A DNA stretch of 64,000 bases from G965276675 sp965276675 (lineage in GTDB: Bacteria; Acidobacteriota; Terriglobia; Terriglobales; Acidobacteriaceae), in the NCBI GenBank assembly GCA_965276675.1, contig OZ255624.1, positions 2,480,001 to 2,544,000 of the forward strand, given 5' to 3'. The notes below the pieces were generated by a model, which worked only from the letters and a program-made list of their open reading frames with translations, did no database searches and had not been told where the DNA came from. Both the position numbers and the translations under genes were made by a program. Every line of letters starts with the position of its first letter. The stretch's first letter is position 1. Below are positions 47,356 through 58,200 of the stretch, in pieces.

Positions 47356-47390
47356 AAATGGAGCGCAGCCGAAAGCTGCGCTCCATTTTT
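47356..47390. terminator. Strong bidirectional terminator
   Basis: AAATGGAGCGCAGC and GCTGCGCTCCATTT form a perfect 14-pair stem around CGAAA, followed by TTTAT on the + side and preceded by an A-run partner on the other. It serves both the secreted hydrolase gene and the convergent PPTase operon. Confidence 0.88.
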
Positions 47391-47430
47391 ATGTCGGCAG
47401 GAGTTCTTTTCTGCAAAGGTAAGCTGGCAA

Positions 47431-48213
47431 TTAACGGGATAGCTCTGCCATATTCATGGCTGTCCAATCAAACGTGCGCACCTGCCAATCCGTAGAGAGA
47501 GCCGCCGATATTGCAACAGCGCCCGCTGCAGCTATGCCTGGATCGAAGTCGAACAGCTTCCAACGCGTCCCCTCCGGTTGACCCCAGTTGCAGCTGAGCA
47601 CGGCTGATTCTTCGTGCTCCAGAAGCGAAACTTCAAAACTGTCCAGCTGCCTCGACAGCCCGCTCCCATCTGCCTTCAAGAGAGCTTCTTTTCTCGTCCA
47701 GCAGCGGTAAAAGGCTAAGGCCTGCGCCTCTCCTTCAAGCGTGAGTAGTTTTCGGTATTCGCCGGGCGAGAAGTTGGACTCTGCCAACTCCAACAAATCT
47801 CGGGAGGCTCGTATCTGCTCGACATCCACGCCAACGGCTGCACTCGGCGTTATCGCAATCACGGAGACGTTAGCTGTGTGCGAGAGACTGAAAGCAAGCT
47901 GATGGCCGCGGAGGGAGGGTTTCCCAAAGCGATTCTGGATTATATCCATTTGCCGATGCGGGCAGGCTAGGTATTGGCCGAGTAGCAGACGGAGTGACGC
48001 ATGCGTCTGAATGAACTGATCGCGGTCGATCCGGAAGCGGAATCGGTCGGCACGCTGCTTTTCTTCTTGGGTCAGGACCGGCAGGTAAAGTTTTATCGCG
48101 GCAGAATCGGCTTGGGGGGGCAACCGCCACAGATGGATTTCGCAAGGATTGAGACCAGGAGGGATAGGTGTGGCTTCCCAAGCCGCAGCGTCACAAGGGG
48201 GACGGCGCGTCAT
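47431..48213 (-). CDS. 4'-phosphopantetheinyl transferase (Sfp type)
   Basis: It activates carrier domains by attaching the CoA-derived phosphopantetheine arm to serine. The protein has 260 residues from the ATG at 48213, one base after the stop of the NRPS gene. It has the Sfp-family pattern FGKPSLRGHQLAFSLSHTANV, the metal site GVDVEQIRASRDLLELAE, and FYRCWTRKEALLKADGSGLS. It is the last gene of the minus-strand cluster. It should serve the adjacent carrier protein and megasynthases. Confidence 0.92.
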   Translation of the reverse strand: MTRRPPCDAAAWEATPIPPGLNPCEIHLWRLPPQADSAAIKLYLPVLTQEEKQRADRFRFRIDRDQFIQTHASLRLLLGQYLACPHRQMDIIQNRFGKPSLRGHQLAFSLSHTANVSVIAITPSAAVGVDVEQIRASRDLLELAESNFSPGEYRKLLTLEGEAQALAFYRCWTRKEALLKADGSGLSRQLDSFEVSLLEHEESAVLSCNWGQPEGTRWKLFDFDPGIAAAGAVAISAALSTDWQVRTFDWTAMNMAELSR

Positions 48214-48214
48214 C

Positions 48215-51200
48215 TCAAAACGATCCCACCTCGGCCATACGGTCTGAATGCATGGGGACGCTCGTATGTGCAATGACTGGAGAGACCACGGGCGCCGGTG
48301 GAGCGGAGAGGCAGCCCTGAACCATCTCTGCCGTGGTCTGCAGGTTGGCCCCGAGAAACATTGTCTCGTGATCGCCAGGCGCCCAGAGGACCTGAACGCC
48401 CCCTTCGGCAACGCGTTCCCATCCGCAAGAGACTGAAGCCCCTTCGATCTCGCGCGCATCACTCGCGCGAATGAGCGTGAGCTGAATCGGCATCTTCTGT
48501 TCCCTGAAATCCTGCAGTGCGGCGAAGGTCTGCAGGCTGGTGTTGTACATGAACTGCGGCAAAGGAAAATGGAACCGGCTGGAAAGCCAGTTCAGGCGAG
48601 CCCAGTGCCTTATAAACAGCCGGTCTCGTCCCTCGCGCACGATACGTCCCACGGAGGTACGCACGAAGCGCAGCTTCTGTCCTACGCTGAGATCGCGCAT
48701 CTTCTCCAATTTGTAAGCGAATTTACGCCTAAGCACCGAAGTCTTCGGAGCGAACGACCGATTCTGCTGACTTTCCAGAGACTCCATATACCCCGGCAGC
48801 CACGAATCAAAGAGAACGACCGCCGTCATCTTGTTTCCACTTTCGACGAGCTGCCGGGCAACCTCTGTCGTCAATGGTCCGGCGGCGCACCAGCCCGCGA
48901 TGGCGTACGGCCCAGTAGGTTGAACCTTCCGGATCTCGTCCACATACCGCGCTGCCCGCTGCTCAATATTCAGGTCTCCATCTCGTTCCAGCTCACGCAA
49001 ACCATAAAAGGGCTGGTCATCCCCCAAACTGGTGGAGAGTCCTTGATACAGGAGATAGGAATGGATCATGAACAGGGGACGCTTCTTCCCGTTGGGCTGC
49101 ACTAAGACCAGCGGCCGGATCTCCGTCTGCTTGCGCAGAGTAGCGGCCAATTGCTGCACGGTTTCGGCGTCAAAGATTGTCGTAATCGGCAGAGATGTGC
49201 CAAATGCCTTGTTGATGCGGGCAAATAGCCGGACCAGGAGGAGCGAATTACCGCCGAGTTCAAAGAAACTGGCTTGACGATCCAGCGTCCTCAGGCTCAG
49301 TACCTCTTTCCACAGAGTGGTCAGCCGATCCTCGATGCCATCCGTATGCACTCCCTCTTCGGCGCTTGTGCTTTCTGCCACGTTCGGAGCAGTGAGCTGC
49401 GGAAGCCGCCGCAGCTCAATCGTGCCATCAAGCTGACGGGGCCATGCGTCTACCAGGAGGATCTCTTCCGGAAGTAGATGCGAGGGCAGTGTGGCAGTGA
49501 GGCGCTTTCGCAGTGTGCTGCCATCGTCGATGGCGGCCGCTCCGATCACGTAAGCAATCAGAACCTTGTTCTGATCCGCTTCAGGAGCGGTGACTACGGC
49601 GGCCACAACGTCGAGAACATCCGCTTCCCGAAGGAGGGCATCTTCAACCTCGCCTAGCCGGAAACGATGGCCGTGCAATTGCACCACGCGATCTTTGCGA
49701 TCGGAGATCCGGAAGCGGCCTGAACTTTCCACCTGCGCCAACAGGCCAGTGCGACCTCCAAGTGCGGTCGCGAGCTCCCCGGAGACGCCGGTTGGAACGA
49801 ACTGGCCAGCTTCATCGAGTACCGAAAGGGCGACTCCCGGAAATGGTTGAAACTGAGAACTGTCCGAGAGTTGCAGGTCCGCTGTGCCAATCCACTCTCC
49901 CCGTTCCGGATTGGATAGCAGTGACCAAGCCCCACGGACGGACTGGATGGGCTCTCGTAAAGCTGCACTGGAGAGTCTTCCTCCGCGCATTATGACACCT
50001 ACGCGCCTATCACCCTTCCACCCGGAGAGCTGCCAATTTCGAAGCTCACCCGGTGTGGCGGAAAGGAGTGTGATCCGCTCCCGGTCAAGTAGCGACTGCA
50101 CATCGCCGACGGTCGCAGCGGAGCAGACCGTAAGGCGGCCTCCCGTGATCAGGGCCAGCAGCAGATCAGCCCAGGCGTCCTGTGGTGAAGGTGGAGAGAA
50201 AGACAGCAGGGAGTCAAGGGAGGATATACGGAGCGCCGCTCGCGTCCGCTTGACCGCGGCAAGCGTCTCAGATAGTGGAACGGAGACGAAGGTGAGCGCT
50301 CCTTCAGCCGAAGTGCGGGTTGAGAGCCAATGAGCGCTCTCGCGTCCTACCGATTCATCCGCATCTTGTTCGCTGAGATCTCGGGTAGAGGGAGGAAGAG
50401 CTGTCTTAAACTCTGGTGTTGCTGGGATCGCTTCAAAGGCGAATCCGAGTGCGGAGGTGCCGATCAGCGTGCGGGGCGCCAGGATCAGATTGACGCCGGC
50501 CGCTTCTGCCGCATACTGAATCTGGGCTGCATCAGCGTACGCGGGCAGCGGTAGAATCTCGGCACGGAGCTTTAGAGCGGCAAGCACCGCGATCAAGGTG
50601 TTCACCGTAGGCGCGAGACAGACCAGCACGCGCGAGTTCTCGTCCACCCCACGCAACGCAAGCTCCTGCTTCAGGGTGTCGCTGCGTTCGTCCAGCTCTT
50701 GCCATGTCAGGCTCTCGTCTGGGTTCGCGCCCGAGACGACCGCAATCTGGTGGGGGCGCGTCACCGCATGCTCCCGTAGAGCGGCCAGCAAGCTGATAGG
50801 CTCTTCTACCACTCCGGCAGACGCAGTCTCCCCGACCTGCAGTTTCAGCAGATGTTCATTTCGTCTCCCCAATTCGAGAGCAGAGACGCGCGCCTCGGGC
50901 AATCTCAGCGCATGGGCCAGCAGTCCCTGATAGGCGTAGATCAGATCCTGAATCCGTCTCTTCGAGAAGAGATCCGTGTTGTATTCAACCTGAATCCGCG
51001 GACCCTCGTCACGCTCCACCACGCTTACGAGCATGTCGAAATCCACCCCCCCGCTGAGAGAACGTCGCGGGGTGATACGGATGGCGGATCCAACCTGCGG
51101 ACGCATGAACGCTTTCTGGTAGAGGAACCAGACCTGGAGGAACTGTGAGGCCGCACCCGCCTGATTCATCTGAAACTCTTCGATGATGCGCGAAAAGGGC

Positions 51201-52267
51201 AGATCCTGATGCGTGTAGGCCGTCGTCTCCCATTCCCGCACTCGACTCTCTAACTCGCGAAAGCTCGGATCGCCCTGCACATCAGCGACAAGGATCTGGG
51301 GATTGGCAAACCGGCCGAGCACATCTTCCATGCCTGGCTGAGTGCGGTTGGCGATGGTAGAACCCAACAGAAAGAGCGGCTGGCCCGTGTAGCGAGCGCA
51401 CAGGGCTTGAAACGCCGCCATGAGCACGATGTGTTTAGTCGACCCACTGCTACGGCAGTAGGCGGCGAGCCGCTGCTCGAGTTCGCGCGGCATAAGCACA
51501 GATTCGATATGCCCGGGAAAAGATCGCCCGGCCGTGCGGGGAGAATCCGCCGGCATGTCCACCGCTGGCAAGTCGCGCCGTACATGGCTCTTCCAGAACT
51601 CCAGCGCAGCTGTAGCCCGCCCACTCTCTAGAAATTGAGATTGCCAGGTGGAGAAGTCGGCGAACTGAAATGGCAGATCGGGGAGTTGGGCCTCACAACC
51701 GTCCCGGAGCGCCTCATAGAGGATGGCAAAGTCGCGCACCAGAATACCATTCGACCAACCATCGCAGACGATATGGCTCATCGTAAAGGCGAGAACATGG
51801 TGTGTTGAGGTGAGCCGGAGAAGCCGGGCGACAATGACAGGCCCGTGGTAAAGGTCGATGTGCACGTGACTGTGTGCAGTCAGCTGTTCCCCAAGTGCCG
51901 TCTCGCGTCCCTCAGACGAAAGGTGACTTAGATCCGCAATGGAGAAGCCGTAGAGCGGACGTGCCAGAATAATCTGCGAAAGAGTCCCGTTTACCAAGCG
52001 AAAGATAGTTCGGAGGGCCTCGTGCCGCATCGTGAGAGCGCTGAGAGTCCGTTCCACTAGCGACGGATCGAGAGCACCTTCGATCTCAAAGGAGATTGCC
52101 ATGTTCGAGGCAGTTGACTGGGGGTCGAGCTGCGCCAATGTCCAGTACCGATTCTGCTCGAGACTTGCGGGGAAGACATACGTCTCCTCAGTACCTCCCA
52201 GCGTCGCCGGGGCGTGGCCCTTGTCAGCCGGATCGCCGGCGGGATCGAAATGAGTGTTCTGCGTCAT
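48215..52267 (-). CDS. NRPS, C-(degenerate A)-PCP-TE
   Basis: The protein has 1350 residues. The condensation domain (about 30-460) carries SHIVCDG at 164-170, keeping the catalytic His165 and Asp169 although the first His is Ser. The adenylation-like domain (about 490-960) has lost the core motifs. No TSGxTGxPKG is found, no YGPTE is found, and the NGK lysine is replaced in LDGTIELRRLP; only the hinge-like DRKDRVVQLHGHRFRLGEVE survives. A carrier domain has Ser1008 (FELGGNSLL). The thioesterase has GWCAAG with Cys1127 in the nucleophile place, plus Asp1154 and His1300. The second module likely needs loading in trans or passes the chain on. It is 12 bases from the hybrid gene. Confidence 0.9.
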   Translation of the reverse strand: MTQNTHFDPAGDPADKGHAPATLGGTEETYVFPASLEQNRYWTLAQLDPQSTASNMAISFEIEGALDPSLVERTLSALTMRHEALRTIFRLVNGTLSQIILARPLYGFSIADLSHLSSEGRETALGEQLTAHSHVHIDLYHGPVIVARLLRLTSTHHVLAFTMSHIVCDGWSNGILVRDFAILYEALRDGCEAQLPDLPFQFADFSTWQSQFLESGRATAALEFWKSHVRRDLPAVDMPADSPRTAGRSFPGHIESVLMPRELEQRLAAYCRSSGSTKHIVLMAAFQALCARYTGQPLFLLGSTIANRTQPGMEDVLGRFANPQILVADVQGDPSFRELESRVREWETTAYTHQDLPFSRIIEEFQMNQAGAASQFLQVWFLYQKAFMRPQVGSAIRITPRRSLSGGVDFDMLVSVVERDEGPRIQVEYNTDLFSKRRIQDLIYAYQGLLAHALRLPEARVSALELGRRNEHLLKLQVGETASAGVVEEPISLLAALREHAVTRPHQIAVVSGANPDESLTWQELDERSDTLKQELALRGVDENSRVLVCLAPTVNTLIAVLAALKLRAEILPLPAYADAAQIQYAAEAAGVNLILAPRTLIGTSALGFAFEAIPATPEFKTALPPSTRDLSEQDADESVGRESAHWLSTRTSAEGALTFVSVPLSETLAAVKRTRAALRISSLDSLLSFSPPSPQDAWADLLLALITGGRLTVCSAATVGDVQSLLDRERITLLSATPGELRNWQLSGWKGDRRVGVIMRGGRLSSAALREPIQSVRGAWSLLSNPERGEWIGTADLQLSDSSQFQPFPGVALSVLDEAGQFVPTGVSGELATALGGRTGLLAQVESSGRFRISDRKDRVVQLHGHRFRLGEVEDALLREADVLDVVAAVVTAPEADQNKVLIAYVIGAAAIDDGSTLRKRLTATLPSHLLPEEILLVDAWPRQLDGTIELRRLPQLTAPNVAESTSAEEGVHTDGIEDRLTTLWKEVLSLRTLDRQASFFELGGNSLLLVRLFARINKAFGTSLPITTIFDAETVQQLAATLRKQTEIRPLVLVQPNGKKRPLFMIHSYLLYQGLSTSLGDDQPFYGLRELERDGDLNIEQRAARYVDEIRKVQPTGPYAIAGWCAAGPLTTEVARQLVESGNKMTAVVLFDSWLPGYMESLESQQNRSFAPKTSVLRRKFAYKLEKMRDLSVGQKLRFVRTSVGRIVREGRDRLFIRHWARLNWLSSRFHFPLPQFMYNTSLQTFAALQDFREQKMPIQLTLIRASDAREIEGASVSCGWERVAEGGVQVLWAPGDHETMFLGANLQTTAEMVQGCLSAPPAPVVSPVIAHTSVPMHSDRMAEVGSF

Positions 52268-52279
52268 CTACGAAGTTGC

Positions 52280-55200
52280 CTAAAGACTCTGGACCTTTCG
52301 AACCTGGCTGCGTGGAATCGCGGTGATCGTACCCGTCGACGAGACTCCGTCCGTTTGAGAGGAGACGGCGAGTCGTGGCGAAAGCGCCGCAATTGTCTTG
52401 TACTGGAAGATGTGTTTGGCCGTAAGCTGAATCCCCGCCTGATTCGCTTGCGTGGTGATACGAAAGATGGACAGGGAATCACCGCCGAGCTCGAAGATGC
52501 TGTCGTGAATTCCGACCTCCGGTAGCTGTAGAACCTTGCTCCAAATTGCTGCAAGCGTGCTCTCCACCGTTGTCCGCGGTTGATCCAGTTGATCATGGGG
52601 GTGGCTGCGCAGGGCGCGTTCGGCCTCGGGAACCGGCAGCGCCCGATGATCGACTTTGCCATTTGCCGTGTGAGGGAAGCTTGGGACAAGCATAATGGCT
52701 TGCGGTTGCATGTGGTCGGGCAATTGCGTGCGCAAGAACTGGCGCAGTTCTCGCTTCAACTCAGCCCCATCCACGCCTTCTTCTGCGATCACATAAAGAG
52801 CAAGGCGCTTGTCGCCTGGCACATCTTCAGCACCCATCCAGTCAGGACGGGCGGAGACGATGGCGGCCCGGACTTTGGGAAATTGTTCCACTGCGTATTC
52901 TATCTCTCCTAACTCCACCCGGAAGCCGCGGATCTTTACTTGCGAGTCAGTGCGGCCTAGGAATTCAAGGGTGCCGTTCTGCCGGTAACGAGCCATATCA
53001 CCCGTCTTATAGAGTCGTTCCACTCCCGCCGGCCCAAGATCCAGGGTGATGAATTTGCGCTCGGTCAGCTCCGGAGCCTGCATGTACCCGATGGCCAGTC
53101 CGTCACCTCCAGCGTGAAGCTCTCCCGCAACTCCGGGCGGCACGGGGCGTCCCTCCGCATCGAGAACGTAGACCCGGGTATTCGAGATAGGCCGGCCGAT
53201 CGGAACGCTTCCGCCCTCGAGGTCTTCAGGATGAATGGTGTGGCAGCAGGTAAACGTGGTGTTCTCTGTGGGGCCGTAGCCGTTGATGAGCCGCAGATGG
53301 GGTGAGGCGGTGAGCAGTTTACGAACATGCGCTACCGATAAAATATCTCCGCCCGCCAGCAGTTGCTTGAGCGGGTGGAGCAGCTCAATGTGGTCCATAA
53401 TCATGAGGTGGAAGAGCGCGGCAGTAAGCCACATTGTGGTCACGCCCTCCCTCTGGACCGTGGCGCCAATCTCCTCCGGAGTGGGCTTGGTTCCAGGCAT
53501 CAAGACCAAGCGGCCGCCATTGAGGAGTGCTCCCCAGATCTCGAGAGTGGAGGCGTCAAAAGAGATCGGCGCAAGCTGGAGTATGACTTCGTCTGCGCCG
53601 AAATGCGCGAAGTTCGTATTTTTCACCAGGCGTACGATCGCCCGATGAGGCACCACGACTCCTTTGGGTTTCCCCGTTGAGCCGGAGGTATACATCATGT
53701 AGGCGGCGCTTTCAGGTCCGTGCGGGTGTACCTGAAGCGTGGCGCTTGTTTCCTCGTCTGCGAGCTCCTCGACGCGAACTACCTCCACCGCACACTGCGC
53801 GAAAAGATCCACCAACCGCTGTTGCGTGAGCAGAAAATCTGGAGCCGCATCCTCAATCAGCAGAGCCAGACGAGCAGCTGGATACGACGGGTCGACTGGC
53901 ACATACATGCCGCCGCATTTAAGGATCGCTAGAATGGCGGTGATCAGCTCTGGACTGCGTTCCATGCTGAGCGCAATGCGCAACGGCGCATTCTGTCGAT
54001 GGCGCTGCTGGAGTGAGCAGGCAAGCATCGTCGCGCGCCGGTCCAGCTCGGCGTAGGTCAAGGTTCCGTTCGCGGTCCCATCCGCAAACGACAGCGCTAT
54101 CGCCTCTGGCGTGCGCCGCGCCTGATCTTCGAAGACCTGTGAGACCGTCAACTCCCGCGGATACTCCGTAGAGGTGTTATTCCATTCGACCAGGAGTTTT
54201 CTGAGTTCCTCGTCATTCATCAGCCCAAGATCGCCGATCGGGGTCGTAGGTGCCTGGGCAGCATTGCGCAGCAGCATTTCGAGAGAGCGGGTCCACCCTG
54301 CTACGGTCGTGGGATCGAAGAGGGTTGTGCTGTAGTCGCATTCGAGCACCAGATCCCGGCCGCGATCTATAAAGTTAAAGAAGACATCCGCATTGACGGC
54401 GGCCTTGGGATTCGGAGTAAGCTGCGCCTCCAAACCGGCAAAGCGCAATTGAGCACCCACCTGCTCGAGGTTGAACTGCACTTCAGCAAGCTCAAGACGT
54501 GAGGGATTGCGCGGCAGCTTCAAATTTCTGACCAGGGTGCCCAAGGTGTAGCGTTGATGGTCAAGGGCATCGTAAACCGCTGCTTTGACCTCGCTCGTAA
54601 GCTCGGCGAAGGAGATCCGAGACTTGGGACGGATGCGGATGGGCAGGAAGTTCACTGCGTGGCCGGCAAAGCTCTGGCCTTCGATCTCGCGCTGACCCGC
54701 CATAGGTACGGCAATGACTAGGTCATCCTGTTCCGTGAACCGGGCCAGGAGCGCCGCGCAGCCGGAGAGTAAGGTGGCGAAGAGCGTGCTTCCGCTGCGT
54801 TGCGCTCCCTGCCGGACGAGCGTTGCAAACTCGGGCGAGAAGACGTGGCGATAGGTCGCGCCCTCATTGCTGCGAAGCGCAGGACGGGGCCGGTCGGTCG
54901 GCAGTTGAAGCGGCGCGGGTGGCTGGCGAAACTGCTCGACCCAGAAACGCTCGACCTCAGCCTGTTCTTCCGAAGCCCCCTCTTCGCGCTCGGCTGTGGC
55001 GAACTCCAGGAAAGATGCGGAAGGGCGCAGTTTCGGGTCGGTGTTGGCCTTAGCTGCAGAGTAGAGATCCCCCATCTCTCCGAAGAGAACGTTGATCGAC
55101 CACCCATCCAGCACGATGTGATGACCAGTGAACACGAGCACGTGGTGCGTCGGTGACAGTGTCACCAAAGTTGAGCGGATTAGCGGTCCCGTGATGAGCG

Positions 55201-58200
55201 AGAAGGGTGTGGTGGCCTCGCGCTGAAGCAGGGACTCAGTCAGCAGTCTTTGCTCCGAATTGTCAAATGCCGTCCAGTCCTCAAGTGATGGTTGAAGGGT
55301 GCCATCCGGCATGACCCTGATCTGCTCTCCCCCGGGCACTACGGTCATACGTAGAACCTCATGGCGGGAGACTAGGGTCTCCAAGGCTCGGTTGAGCGCT
55401 TTGATATCGAGAGGTCCCGTAAGCGTGAGAGAGACAGATTCGTTGAAGGCACAACTCGCGGCATCGTCTATCTGCGAGGCAAGCAGGATCTCGCGTTGCG
55501 ACTCGGTAATGGGCGCCTGGAGCACAGCACCAGACTTGCGGGAGATCGCCACAGGCATAGCGCCAGCAGAGACGGTTGGAATCACAGTTGGGACAGTGCT
55601 CCCTTTGGAATGCCCTTCCAGTAGGTCGCCGTCCCGCATCGCCTCGAGCGCAGACCGGAAGGTTGACCGCACCACTGCCAGGTCTTCATCGGTATGAGTC
55701 GTAGTCAGAAAGCAAGGGAAGCCTTCCTGCAGGTGGAGACCGCGTTCGCGTAGATGGTAATACAGCAGTCGCGCCAGCCGTCTCTCATGGGGCGAGGGAA
55801 AGAAGAACCAAGAAGAGAAGTGCTCAAGCGCACTCGGAAAGGCAAACTCCTGGAAGAGCTGTTGGAGATCTTGGGTCAATAGGTCGGTCTTGCTGGCAAG
55901 CTCTTGCTGTAAGGAAGGGCCTTCGGCCTTGAGGTGTGTCAGCACAGCTTTGACCGCCGCCATGGTAAGCGGGTGACGAACGAAGGTCCCGGCAAAAAAA
56001 GTAACCCCCACCTGGGGGACGGAGTTGTTCCCAAATTGCCAGGCGCCCCCGTCAAGCGCATCCATGTAGTCGCGTCTGCCGGCGACGACTCCGACCGGCA
56101 TGCCGCCCGCGACAACTTTGCCGTAGGTCGCAAGGTCTGCCCGGATCCCGAAAAGCGCCTGAGCGCCTCCCGGGTGAGTCCGGAAACCGGTCACAACCTC
56201 ATCGAAGATCAACGCCGAGCCTGACCCTTGAGTGATCTCGCGAATCTCCCGCAGAAACTCGACTGGGCGGAGAGCTGGGTGTCGGCTCTGGACAGGCTCG
56301 ACCAGAACGGCAGCGATCTCGTCCTTGCGGCGGCGAATCACCTCCAACGCGGCTGGGGAGCCGTACTCGAGCACCAGCATATTGGCTACGCTCTCCCGCG
56401 GAATTCCCGGAGCCGCAGGAATGCTTCGTTCGGCGCGGGTGGACTTGACCAGCACCTCGTCGGTCATGCCATGGTAGGCGCCGGAGAAGAGCACTACCAG
56501 CGACCGGCCGGTCACGGTACGGGCCAGCCGGATTGCGGCCATGACGGCCTCCGATCCCGTATTACAGAAGCTCACACGCTCGGTGCCCGTCAAGCCGGCC
56601 AGCAGGCGCGCGCATTCGCCGGCCAACTCTGTCTGTGGGCCAATCGGGAAGCCAAGGTCGAGCTGCCGATGCACCGCATCGGTGACGAAGGAGGGTGAAT
56701 GGCCAAACAGAATCGAGCCGTACCCATTCAAGATATCGATATAGCGGTTGCCATCGGTGTCCCAGAGGTAGGCGCCTTTGGACCGCTCCGCCACGATCGG
56801 GTATACCAGCTCTTTGAATTGAGGATGGAAGCCCGACGCTACCCGCGGGTCAGCCAACACATCCCGGAACTGCTCTGCATGCTGCTTCGATCGCGCCGTC
56901 CGACCCGTGTACCGGCGGGTAAGCGCATCAAGGTGCTCCTCCTGTTGGGCCGTAAGCGGAGCCTCCGGCCGCAGTTCAAGCGGCTTGAGCGGAACCAGCG
57001 TTCCCAATTCTTTCTCGCGAATCTCCGGCGCTGGTGGTGATGGTAGAGGAGGCGCGGCACTCCCGTTCGGCTTGACCCTCTCGATCGAGTTTGGGATAGC
57101 TGCGCTAAGCGAGGCGGAGTGAGCCTGACTGACCGCCGCGGGCAGCTCCTGCCGTTCGAGCAGTTGCAACTGGCGTTGCACCAGGTCCGTCATAGCCTGC
57201 ATCTGTTGCGCGAAGAGAGTCACATATGTCGAACCAGAGGCTTCCGAGAGCGGGCCAGGGTTGGGTGATGGGGTTGCGATATGGATAGCCAGCGGTGGCG
57301 CCGACTGAGCCACGCGGCTCGGGACAGTGGATACTGGTTCCGCGGCCGGCAAGCTGACGTGAGGGCGCAGGCGCTCGGCCAAAGCGGCAAAGCTCCCATA
57401 CTCGCCCATGATCTCGCGAAAGGTGAGCTTGATGCCGTACCTGGTGCGGATAGCCTGGGTGAGCTGCGTGAGGAAGAGCGAGTCCAGCCCCAGCTCCACA
57501 AACGAAGTCGTAGCCGGGGTATCTCCGAGATCAAGATCGGAGAGTTCAGTCACAAGTGTCTTCAACTCTGAGATTAAGGTCACACTGGCAGAGCTGGGAA
57601 GAAGCGGTTCAGTCAACATGGGCTCTCGATCGCGTGTAATTCCGGATGCGGCCAAGGCAAGGGCTACTGCCGGAGCTGCGGTTTCATTTTTGGTGTCAAG
57701 CAGTGGCGGTTGCACCCAATACCGTTTCCGTTCAAAGGGATACGTCGGCAGTTCAATGCGGCGGTCGCGTTCTTCTGTGCTGAGAAGGCTGTCCCATTTT
57801 GGTTCCATCCCCAGTGTCCAAAGAAGTGCAAGCGAAGGCAAGATGCCGTAAGTACCGTCCCCGGAATTCTCGCCGGCATTTGGCGAAGTGAGACTCGCAA
57901 GAACACGGGCCGGATCCGCCCCCGGTCCCAGTGTCTGGCGAATGGAGCCACTGACTGTGGTCGAGGGGCCGACTTCGAGAAAGATGGCGTCCTCTCCCGC
58001 GGCCTCAGCGGCAGCCTTGATCGCTGTACCGAATGCAACTGGCTCGCGTAATTGACGGACCCAGTACTCCGCATCCGCTATTTCTGCGGATCCCAGAGCG
58101 CGTCCTGTCAGAGTAGAGATCCAGGGCAGAGCTGGGTCGCGGAATGTGGTTTGCCGGAGTTGCTCACGGAAAGGCGCGATCATGCCATCCATCATGGCGC

